Source: DATBMY01 sp036554605 (lineage in GTDB: Bacteria; Acidobacteriota; Blastocatellia; UBA7656). From it: a DNA stretch of 5,786 nt. The position numbers and the translations under genes were made by a program. The stretch covers positions 1 through 5,786 of the forward strand of contig DATBMY010000470.1 of NCBI GenBank assembly GCA_036554605.1, given 5' to 3'. Every line of letters starts with the position of its first letter. Position 1 is the first letter of the stretch. Positions 1-5,595 of this stretch are shown piece after piece. The notes beneath the pieces were generated by a model, which was given only the letters and a program-made list of their open reading frames with translations, did not search any database and was not told where the DNA came from.

Positions 1-1
1 C

Positions 2-1858
2 GATTTCATCATAGTAGGGGGCGGATCGGCCGGGGCAGTCATCGCGGCTCGTCTCTCGGAAGACCCGAATTGCCGGGTGGCGCTACTTGAGGCGGGCGAG
101 CGGCCCCCGGAACTGGAGCTGATGCCTGTGGCGTGCGCGGCCATGCAACTGGACCCCGCCACGGACTGGATGTACACGGCCGACCCGGGTAAGGCCGGGC
201 TCGGGCTCAGGGGCCGGCGGGTCCCGGTGCCGCGAGGCAAGATGCTCGGTGGCTCCTCCGGGCTCAACTATATGGCGTATGTGCGTGGCCATCCCGGCGA
301 CTTCGACTCATGGGCGGAAGGCGGCGCGACCGGATGGAGCTACGCTGACGTGCTGCCCTACTTCCGCAAGAGTGAAGGGCTCGCGCCCTGCGACGAGATC
401 GTGATCGATGCGCCGGCGCATAACAGCGAGGGGCCTCTCGGGGTTTGCGTGCGCTCGCCGGTACTTTCGGGCGCCCGCGAATTCGTTGAGGCAGCCGGGG
501 CGGCCGGCATCCCGCGCGGCGACTACAATGGACGCGACCGGGGCGGCGCGGCAGGAGTGGCGTCGCTTGTGCAAACCAACACGCGGAAGGGCAAACGGTC
601 GAGCACATATCGCGCCTTCCTTGAGGGCGAGGCCGAGCGACGGCCGAACCTCACGATCATTACCGGGGCGCAGGCGACTCGCGTGTTACTGGAAGGCCCG
701 CCCGGACAGATCGAAGCAAAGGGCATCGAGTATCGCAAAGCTAACGGCGAGATCAGCGTCGCCTTCGCAAGCAAGGAAGTTATCTTGAGCGCGGGCGCGG
801 TCGGCTCGCCCCACTTGCTGCTGCTATCCGGCATCGGGCCGCGGGGCGAACTCAAAACGGCCGGCGTTTCCTGCGTCGTCGATTCGCCACACGTCGGCAA
901 GCACCTGAAGGACCACATACAGGTGCCCCTCTTCTTCGCGGCGCCAGGGGTCGGAGTATCGATGGTCGAGGTCGGCCTCTCGATGGGGCCCGCGGCCCTT
1001 CGCCACCCCGCCGGTCCTCTGCCCGCCAATCCCGAGGATGATGAGGATATGCCTGCCGAGCTTCAGGCCCTGAAGCAGGAAGCCGAGCGGCGCCTGGCCG
1101 AGTGGCAGACGACCGGGTGCGGCCTTGTGGCTTCCTCTCTGTACGAAGCGTGCGCATGGTTTTCGACCGGCCTCGGCGATCACCACAGTCACGACGCGCA
1201 GATCGCTTTCATTCCCTGCGGGTACACAAGGGAGTTGTGGCATTCGTGCCTCAACATGGACACGGACCAGTATTTCGACGACACGTCCAAACGTTTAGCG
1301 CCCGACGCGGAAGGCATGATCGTGTTGGCAAATCCGGTGCTGCCGCACAGCGAAGGCGAGATAGCCCTCGAAAGCGCCGACCCGGACAAACATCCGGCTA
1401 TTCGCATGAACTATTTCTCGGATGCGCATGACATGAAGGTTATGCTCGCGGTGATGCGCCGGGCCCTGGAGATCGTGGCGCACTGGCCTTCGCACCGCCA
1501 GATCGGCCCGCTGATGGTGCCGCCGCTGCTTGCCGAGAAGCACGGATACCGCGAGGGCGCGACTTTGAGCGACGCTCTTCTGGAGGATCTCGCGCTCCAT
1601 TTTTCGATAACCGTCTATCACCTGACAAGCACCTGCCGGATCGGAAGTGTGGTCGATCCGCGACTGCGGGTTAGCGGGGTAGGGAAGTTGCGCGTGGCGG
1701 ATGCGAGCGTCATGCCTGACGTGGTCAGCGGGAATACGAACGCGGCTTCGATCATGATTGGCGAAAAAGCGGCGGAGATGGTCGCCGCCGACAACGGCGT
1801 GAAGCTCGCCGAGTTTGTCGGCGAGCGCCTCGCCAAACCGACAGGCCCGATGGCCTGA
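2..1858 (+). CDS. GMC-family FAD-dependent oxidoreductase (choline dehydrogenase-like), 5' partial
   Basis: Flavoenzyme of the glucose-methanol-choline family, which oxidises alcohols to aldehydes or ketones using FAD. The reading frame is open from base 2, and 618 residues are visible. The dinucleotide-binding motif GGGSAG is at residues 6-11 with the ribose-binding E30 in LLEAG, so only a few N-terminal residues are missing. The GTG at 77 lies inside this fold and cannot be the true start. GMC signature 1 is around residues 78-90 (PRGKMLGGSSG), and signature 2 is GAVGSPHLLLLSGIGP. The catalytic pair typical of the family is present: His540 (VYHLTSTCRIG) and Asn578 (SGNTNAA), the His/Asn form seen in choline oxidase and BetA. 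It is longer than the usual 530-560 residues, mainly because of an acidic, probably helical insert at about 344-369. The substrate cannot be read from sequence. Family assignment is very sure. Whether the protein is exported cannot be judged without its N-terminus. Confidence 0.95.
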   Translation, partial: DFIIVGGGSAGAVIAARLSEDPNCRVALLEAGERPPELELMPVACAAMQLDPATDWMYTADPGKAGLGLRGRRVPVPRGKMLGGSSGLNYMAYVRGHPGDFDSWAEGGATGWSYADVLPYFRKSEGLAPCDEIVIDAPAHNSEGPLGVCVRSPVLSGAREFVEAAGAAGIPRGDYNGRDRGGAAGVASLVQTNTRKGKRSSTYRAFLEGEAERRPNLTIITGAQATRVLLEGPPGQIEAKGIEYRKANGEISVAFASKEVILSAGAVGSPHLLLLSGIGPRGELKTAGVSCVVDSPHVGKHLKDHIQVPLFFAAPGVGVSMVEVGLSMGPAALRHPAGPLPANPEDDEDMPAELQALKQEAERRLAEWQTTGCGLVASSLYEACAWFSTGLGDHHSHDAQIAFIPCGYTRELWHSCLNMDTDQYFDDTSKRLAPDAEGMIVLANPVLPHSEGEIALESADPDKHPAIRMNYFSDAHDMKVMLAVMRRALEIVAHWPSHRQIGPLMVPPLLAEKHGYREGATLSDALLEDLALHFSITVYHLTSTCRIGSVVDPRLRVSGVGKLRVADASVMPDVVSGNTNAASIMIGEKAAEMVAADNGVKLAEFVGERLAKPTGPMA

Positions 1859-1901
1859 GGAATTCATTAACCAGCAGTAACAGCTAAAAGGAGTACCTAA
1901 T

Positions 1902-2306
1902 ATGCAAGGCGACAAAATCGGCGAAGAAACGGGGAAGGTGACGTCACGCAGAGTGCTGCCGAACCCGGGTGGCAGCCCTAAGATGGAGACTACCGTACAG
2001 ACGGAGGGAACGTTGCTCGGTGTAAAAATGACCAGTACGGTCACGTACTGGGCAGTTCTCCGGCCCGATGGGACTCTGTTCGGCGCGGGTGACGGAATCA
2101 TCATGAGCAACGAGGGAGATCTGGCCACATTCACGGGCCAGGGTGTCGCCACCACCAGGCAGGATGGCAGCGTCAGTTTTCGGGGTGCAATCTACTATCA
2201 GACATCGTCCCCCAAATGGTCAAAGCTCAACAGCGTTGCCGCGATCTTCGAACACGATGTAGATGGCGGGGGCAACGTCCGCTCACAATTATGGGAATGG
2301 AAGTAG
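1902..2306 (+). CDS. Conserved-looking hypothetical protein, 134 aa, function unknown
   Basis: I do not recognise a characterised family. The protein is 134 residues with no signal peptide or membrane segment. It is rich in Gly, Thr, Ser and Val, with alternating patterns that suggest an all-beta fold. Notable stretches are TYWAVLRPDGTLFGAGDGI (residues 48-66), FTGQGVA (77-83), FRGAIYYQT (93-101) and a C-terminal WEWK. The G/D-rich turns between putative strands would suit a small beta-barrel of calycin or allene-oxide-cyclase type, but that is inference from pattern only. The start is well supported: AAAAGGAG at 1886-1893 sits 8 bases before the ATG. The gene lies 43 bases after the GMC oxidoreductase and a strong hairpin follows 19 bases after its stop, so the two probably form one transcript. 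A role linked to the oxidoreductase, such as binding its substrate or product, is possible but unproven. Confidence 0.85.
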   Translation: MQGDKIGEETGKVTSRRVLPNPGGSPKMETTVQTEGTLLGVKMTSTVTYWAVLRPDGTLFGAGDGIIMSNEGDLATFTGQGVATTRQDGSVSFRGAIYYQTSSPKWSKLNSVAAIFEHDVDGGGNVRSQLWEWK

Positions 2307-2325
2307 CAAGCGGCCTGGCAGCCGG

Positions 2326-2369
2326 GTTGAGCGGCTGCGAATCGCCAGCGCGACTCGCGGTCGCTCAAC
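2326..2369 (+). terminator. Long hairpin, probable transcription terminator of the upstream unit
   Basis: Bases 2326-2340 pair with 2355-2369 over 15 positions, 13 Watson-Crick and two G-U. After one A/C mismatch, 2342-2345 (TCGC) pairs with 2350-2353 (GCGA) around the tetraloop CAGC, giving 19 pairs in 44 bases. It begins 19 bases after the stop of the 134-residue gene. The bases after it (CTTTAATCG) hold only a three-T run, so it is not a textbook intrinsic terminator. It could instead protect the 3' end of the message or act with Rho. Confidence 0.6.
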
Positions 2370-2455
2370 TTTAATCGTTGCAATCAGCGACTCAAGCAAG
2401 GCTGGGTAAGAAAAAGTGCGCGCCGCGAAAATGGCTCCAGGAGCCGTATCCAGCC

Positions 2456-2462
2456 GAGAGGA
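2456..2462 (+). promoter_or_regulatory. Alternative ribosome binding site for an upstream sulfatase start
   Basis: GAGAGGA lies 6 bases before an in-frame ATG at 2469. Using that start would add 14 residues (MLRTAINTQRSRIK) in front of the signal peptide, giving an unusually long basic n-region. The site is therefore the less likely initiation point, but its match and spacing are good enough to record. Confidence 0.35.
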
Positions 2463-2496
2463 TTGGTGATGCTAAGAACGGCGATCAACACGCAGC

Positions 2497-2505
2497 GGAG
2501 CAGGA
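2497..2505 (+). promoter_or_regulatory. Ribosome binding site supporting the sulfatase start at 2511
   Basis: GGAGCAGGA contains two purine-rich cores, GGAG at 2497-2500 and AGGA at 2502-2505. They are placed 10 and 5 bases before the ATG at 2511. This start gives a compact, normal signal peptide (MKRY, then a hydrophobic core, then PAQA), which is why it is preferred over the TTG at 2463 and the ATG at 2469. Confidence 0.5.
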
Positions 2506-2510
2506 TCAAA

Positions 2511-4385
2511 ATGAAAAGATATAGAAGCGTGGCATCCGTGATCACGTTGATGCTTTTAGCATCCCTCTGTCCGGCCCAGGCTGACCGGAGCAAACAGCTC
2601 CGGCCCAACATCATTTTCATCCTGGTTGACGACCTGCGCTGGGACGAACTCGGTTGCGCCGGGCATCCATTAATCAAAACGCCTAACATTGACCGCATTG
2701 CCAGAGAAGGCGCGATGTTCCGCAACGCGTTTATGACGACACCGCTCTGCTCGCCTTCGCGCGCAAGCTTTCTGACCGGGCAATATGCGCATACCCATGG
2801 GATCACTGATAACGTTGACCGCTCTGTCGCCAGCCATCAGCTGGTGACCTTCCCCTTGCTGTTGCATCAATCGAATTATGAAACCGCCTTTATAGGCAAA
2901 TGGCACATGGGTAACGACGACACCCCGCGTCCGGGCTTCGATCGCTGGGTGAGTTTCAAAGGACAGGGGTCGTACATTGACCCTGAGATAAATGAAGACG
3001 GCAATGACGTGAGGCCCGGCGGATATATAACCGACCTTCTCAGCGGGTACGCCGTCGAGTTTATCAAGAGGCGGCGCGACAAACCCTTTCTCGTTTATCT
3101 TGCGCACAAGGCGATTCATCCGGAAGTGATGCAGCATGGCGACGGGAGCGTCAACCTGGCCGAAGCCGAACGGTTCATACCGGCCCAGCGGCATCGGAAC
3201 TTGTTCGTTGGAAAAAAAATTCCACGCCGCCCCTCCGCTATGCGCCCGCCGGCAGGCAAACCTTCCCTGCAACGAAGGATTGGTGACCTGCCGCCACTGG
3301 GGGCCGGGACGGGGACGCGTGACGAAGCGGTGCTGGGCCGGCTTCGCTCGCTGATGGCGATTGAAGAAGGAGTAGGTGAGATACTGAAGGCGCTCGAAGG
3401 GAGCGGTCAGCTAGACAACACGGTGATCGTACTGGCCAGCGACAACGGCTATTTCTACGGCGAACACGGCCTGAGCGTCGAACGGCGGCTGGCCTACGAA
3501 GAATCTATCCGTATGCCGCTGCTTGTGCGCTATCCGAAAGTCATCAAAGCAGGCAGGGTGCGCGACGAGTTTGCGCTGAACATCGATCTGGCTCCCACCC
3601 TGCTTGAACTGGCGGGCGTCAAGATACCCGCCACGATGCAAGGGCGCTCGCTCGCGCCTTTGCTAAAAGGCGCAAGACCTGTATGGCGCAACTCATTTCT
3701 TATCGAATACTACTCCGACAAAGTCTTCCCGCGTGTCCTTCAAATGGGCTACAAGGCTGTCCGCGACGGGCGCTGGAAATATATTCATTATTTCGAGCTG
3801 GAAGGTATGGATGAACTCTACGATCTGCGGACCGATCCTTATGAGATGAAAAACGTGATTGATCGACCCGGCGCGGCCAGGGCGCTCGACCGGATGAAGC
3901 GGCAGATGCAGCGACTGCTGAAGGAGACTTCGGCAAATCCAAAAAGCGGGATTGCGGAAAAGATAACCGGCATCTGGAAACTGGTCTCCATCGAAGATCA
4001 CCGCCCCGGCGCGCCACAGCGCGAATACAACCCGGCGGGATACATCATCTACGACGCAACCGGACGGATGGCCGTGCAGATTACGCGGCGCAGCGACCGC
4101 GCAAAGCTCGCCTCGGAAGAGATCGCGCAGGCGACGACGGAAGAGAAAGCGGCGGCCTTCAGCAGCTATGCCGCCTATTACGGCACATACACTATCAATG
4201 AAGCAGCAGGAACAATCACGCACCACGTTGAAGGCAGTTTGAATCCGAATGAAGTGGGCAGGAACCTGGTTCGATATTTCAAGCTCTCTGGCAATCGCAT
4301 CACCCTGATTCCAGTAGAGACCAACGGCGGCAGACCTGCCGCGAGCCCGCCCGTGCGGAGCCTGACGTGGGAGCGTGTGAAGTAG
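2511..4385 (+). CDS. Exported formylglycine-type sulfatase with C-terminal lipocalin-like domain
   Basis: Type I sulfatase, a hydrolase of sulfate esters, predicted to act in the periplasm or outside the cell. Numbered from the ATG at 2511 (624 residues): signal peptide 1-24 ending PAQA; N-terminal metal ligands D40 and D41 (FILVDD); sulfatase signature CSPSRAS with Cys80, the residue converted to formylglycine; K130 and H132 in GKWHMG; H203 in HKAIHP; D311 and N312 in SDNGYF, followed by GEHG. The later YEESIR block reads ERRLAYEES, with Arg where many sulfatases have Lys. The sulfatase part ends near residue 475. Residues 485-624 match the lipocalin-like domain type (GIWKLVS near its start, GYIIYDATGRMAVQI, AYYGTYTINE, GTITHHVEGSLNP, final LTWERV), normally a separate protein of about 140-150 residues. 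The fusion is in frame with no stop or plausible internal start. Substrate unknown. No maturase for the Cys is in the window. The cupin gene follows 45 bases later, probably in the same operon. In-frame TTG 2463 and ATG 2469 are alternative starts. Confidence 0.93.
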   Translation: MKRYRSVASVITLMLLASLCPAQADRSKQLRPNIIFILVDDLRWDELGCAGHPLIKTPNIDRIAREGAMFRNAFMTTPLCSPSRASFLTGQYAHTHGITDNVDRSVASHQLVTFPLLLHQSNYETAFIGKWHMGNDDTPRPGFDRWVSFKGQGSYIDPEINEDGNDVRPGGYITDLLSGYAVEFIKRRRDKPFLVYLAHKAIHPEVMQHGDGSVNLAEAERFIPAQRHRNLFVGKKIPRRPSAMRPPAGKPSLQRRIGDLPPLGAGTGTRDEAVLGRLRSLMAIEEGVGEILKALEGSGQLDNTVIVLASDNGYFYGEHGLSVERRLAYEESIRMPLLVRYPKVIKAGRVRDEFALNIDLAPTLLELAGVKIPATMQGRSLAPLLKGARPVWRNSFLIEYYSDKVFPRVLQMGYKAVRDGRWKYIHYFELEGMDELYDLRTDPYEMKNVIDRPGAARALDRMKRQMQRLLKETSANPKSGIAEKITGIWKLVSIEDHRPGAPQREYNPAGYIIYDATGRMAVQITRRSDRAKLASEEIAQATTEEKAAAFSSYAAYYGTYTINEAAGTITHHVEGSLNPNEVGRNLVRYFKLSGNRITLIPVETNGGRPAASPPVRSLTWERVK

Positions 4386-4416
4386 GGCCTGACTATAAAT
4401 CACTAATCGCATTAAC

Positions 4417-4423
4417 AGGAGGA
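4417..4423 (+). promoter_or_regulatory. Strong Shine-Dalgarno for the cupin gene
   Basis: AGGAGGA, a near-complete complement of the 16S rRNA tail, lies 7 bases before the ATG at 4431. With only 45 bases after the sulfatase stop and no hairpin between, it suggests translation from a shared message. Confidence 0.7.
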
Positions 4424-4430
4424 AGATAAA

Positions 4431-4910
4431 ATGGCTACCAAATTTGCGCCGATCCCTGGCGTTCCCGCGGCGCTGCACCGCGCGGAGAAAGACCTGCCCT
4501 TCGTAGAGTTTCAAGAGGGCGTAGATTTTCAACTGCTGCAAGTTGATTTGGACGCGGGGCTCTGGGTAATCCGAGCGCTTTTCAAGCCGGGCGTCACGAT
4601 TCAACGCCACAAGCACACCGGCGAGGTCTTCGCGTTCACGATCAAGGGATCGTGGAAATACCTGGAGTACCCGGAAGTCAACACCGCGGGCTCATACCTG
4701 TACGAGCCGGCCGGCTCGATCCATACGCTACACGTGCCGGATACCAACACCGAGATAACCGATGTCTGGTTCGCCATCCGCGGGGCAAATCTCAACCTGG
4801 ACGAGGAGGGGAAGGTCGAGAGCGTGCTCGACGCCGGGGCCGTGCTTGAGATCTACATGGCGCTTTGCGAAGCGAGCGGGCATGGGCGCGCGGACGTGAT
4901 CGGGGCATAA
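4431..4910 (+). CDS. Cupin-domain protein, 2,4'-dihydroxyacetophenone dioxygenase-like
   Basis: Small cytoplasmic cupin of 159 residues resembling the 2,4'-dihydroxyacetophenone dioxygenase family, non-heme-iron enzymes that cleave an aryl-ketone side chain with O2. Cupin motif 1 is at about 54-73: G54, then H60 and H62 (RHKH), E65 and G73. Glu is only two residues after the second His, where the general cupin motif has three or four, so E65 may not be a metal ligand. Motif 2 fits exactly as G87-x5-P93-x-G95-x2-H98, but the usual trailing Asn is absent. The metal site is therefore likely three His (60, 62, 98), with H101 nearby. WKYLEYPE after motif 1 and the LYEPAGSIHTL block are typical of this subfamily. 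No signal peptide is seen. The gene sits between an exported sulfatase and an exported NTF2-fold protein. Cupin fold is sure; dioxygenase activity and substrate are inference from resemblance. Confidence 0.9.
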   Translation: MATKFAPIPGVPAALHRAEKDLPFVEFQEGVDFQLLQVDLDAGLWVIRALFKPGVTIQRHKHTGEVFAFTIKGSWKYLEYPEVNTAGSYLYEPAGSIHTLHVPDTNTEITDVWFAIRGANLNLDEEGKVESVLDAGAVLEIYMALCEASGHGRADVIGA

Positions 4911-5013
4911 ATGCCTGTCTGTCGCTTATACCATGACCGTGCTCCGGGTCGCGTTGTAAAAGTAGCACGACTTTCCCTATTCACCTGCCGGTCAAGTTCC
5001 GGCGCAACTTTAG

Positions 5014-5020
5014 AAAGGAG
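5014..5020 (+). promoter_or_regulatory. Ribosome binding site that fixes the DUF4440 gene start
   Basis: AAAGGAG lies 7 bases before the ATG at 5028. The frame is open back to an ATG at 4911, directly after the cupin stop, but that ATG has no ribosome binding site of its own and would place 39 unrelated residues ahead of a clear signal peptide. The start at 5028 is therefore preferred. Confidence 0.75.
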
Positions 5021-5027
5021 AACTATC

Positions 5028-5483
5028 ATGAAACGCCTCCTGATAGTGGCGACGCTTGTCGCCGCATCTACTCTTCTTTTCGGTCAAACGACGCGCGCCA
5101 GCGCAAACCAGGGCAACGATGAGCAAGCAGTACGGCAGGCGCTTAATGAGCTTTACGCGGCTTTGGGGCGCAACGACGCCGCCGCGCTCGACCGCATCTA
5201 CTCCGATGATTACACCTTTATAAACGAGTCCGGAGAGTTTACGACCAAGGCGCCACGTCTGGCAGCGATAAAGTCCGGAGAGATGAAGTACGAATCTCTC
5301 AGCTTCGATGACTTGAAGGTCCGCCTGTATGGCAATACGGCCGTGGCAACATACCATGCCAAGGTCAAAGCCCGGTCCAAAGGGCAAGATGTTGGCGGTA
5401 CGCTCAGAGTCACCGTAACCCTGGTGAAGACAAAAGGGCGCTGGCAAGTAGTCGCCGCCCAAGCTACGCGCACTACTGCGTAG
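5028..5483 (+). CDS. Exported NTF2-fold protein, DUF4440/SnoaL-like
   Basis: Protein of 151 residues. Residues 1-26 form a Sec signal peptide (MKRLL, a hydrophobic core, then RASA before NQGN). The rest matches the DUF4440/SnoaL-like branch of the NTF2 cone fold. An N-terminal helix pair (EQAVRQALNELYAAL, then NDAAALDRIYSDDYTFI) is followed by a curved sheet with GNTAVATYHAKVKA, GTLRVTVTLVKTKGRWQVVAAQATR. Members range from cyclases and isomerases to steroid-delta-isomerase-like enzymes and plain ligand-binding proteins, and no catalytic set can be assigned from sequence. The 117 bases between the cupin stop and this gene hold no strong terminator, so it may be co-transcribed. Two hairpins follow its stop. 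Secretion suggests a role in the cell envelope, perhaps binding or modifying the same compounds as the neighbouring exported enzymes (inference). Confidence 0.88.
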   Translation: MKRLLIVATLVAASTLLFGQTTRASANQGNDEQAVRQALNELYAALGRNDAAALDRIYSDDYTFINESGEFTTKAPRLAAIKSGEMKYESLSFDDLKVRLYGNTAVATYHAKVKARSKGQDVGGTLRVTVTLVKTKGRWQVVAAQATRTTA

Positions 5484-5494
5484 TAACGCCCTAA

Positions 5495-5524
5495 GCGGTT
5501 ACGCAATCCCATAAGCGTGGCCGC
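5495..5524 (+). other. Intergenic hairpin 1 (after the DUF4440 gene)
   Basis: GCGGTTACGC (5495-5504) pairs with GCGTGGCCGC (5515-5524) over 10 positions, eight Watson-Crick and two U-G, around a 10-base loop (AATCCCATAA). It begins 11 bases after the stop codon. No T-tract follows (GTAAAGATAA), so a classic intrinsic terminator is unlikely. A 3'-end stabiliser or one part of a tandem attenuator is possible. Confidence 0.45.
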
Positions 5525-5537
5525 GTAAAGATAAGGC

Positions 5538-5570
5538 GAGAACCGCCTGACGTGCCAGGTCAGGCGGCTC
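5538..5570 (+). other. Intergenic hairpin 2 upstream of the amidohydrolase gene
   Basis: CCGCCTGAC (5543-5551) and GTCAGGCGG (5559-5567) are a perfect 9-base inverted repeat around GTGCCAG. GAG (5538-5540) and CTC (5568-5570) add three pairs across a two-A bulge. It ends 11 bases before the ribosome binding site of the next gene and has no T-tract after it. Its place fits a terminator, an mRNA processing or stability element, or a palindromic operator. Confidence 0.55.
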
Positions 5571-5581
5571 TCAGGTCCAAT

Positions 5582-5589
5582 AGAGGAGG
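5582..5589 (+). promoter_or_regulatory. Strong Shine-Dalgarno for the amidohydrolase gene
   Basis: AGAGGAGG lies 6 bases before the ATG at 5596. It sets the start of a frame that otherwise could be overlooked because the window cuts it short, and the signal peptide directly after the ATG agrees. Confidence 0.7.
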
Positions 5590-5595
5590 CGTACT

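Noticed and set aside
77..79. GTG as start of the GMC oxidoreductase
   Set aside because: The FAD-binding motif GGGSAG lies upstream in the same open frame, so the true start is outside the window.
1295..2155. Long open frame on the minus strand (286 codons)
   Set aside because: It overlaps the 3' end of the GMC gene and most of the 134-residue gene, both of which have convincing protein patterns and, for the latter, a ribosome binding site. The minus-strand product shows no recognisable motif and is a GC-rich shadow.
3136..3354. Shifted reading frame in the middle of the sulfatase, suggesting a frameshift near the A run
   Set aside because: The main frame stays family-like on both sides (FIPAQRHR before, GDLPPL and the DNGYF block after), so no frameshift is needed.
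3693..4616. Long open frame on the minus strand (307 codons)
   Set aside because: It runs through the lipocalin-like domain, the intergenic gap and the cupin, all clearly coding on the + strand. Its product resembles nothing.
4954..4983. Possible promoter TTGTAA, 18 bases, TATTCA ahead of the DUF4440 gene
   Set aside because: Both hexamers are weak matches and the spacing is slightly long. With no other support it is not better than chance.
4987..5003. Short hairpin GCCGG / CCGGC in the cupin-DUF4440 gap
   Set aside because: Only five pairs with a 7-base loop and no T-tract. Too small to call a terminator.
4911..5027. N-terminal extension of the DUF4440 gene back to the ATG at 4911
   Set aside because: There is no ribosome binding site before 4911, the extension has no family-like sequence, and AAAGGAG plus a signal peptide mark 5028 as the start.
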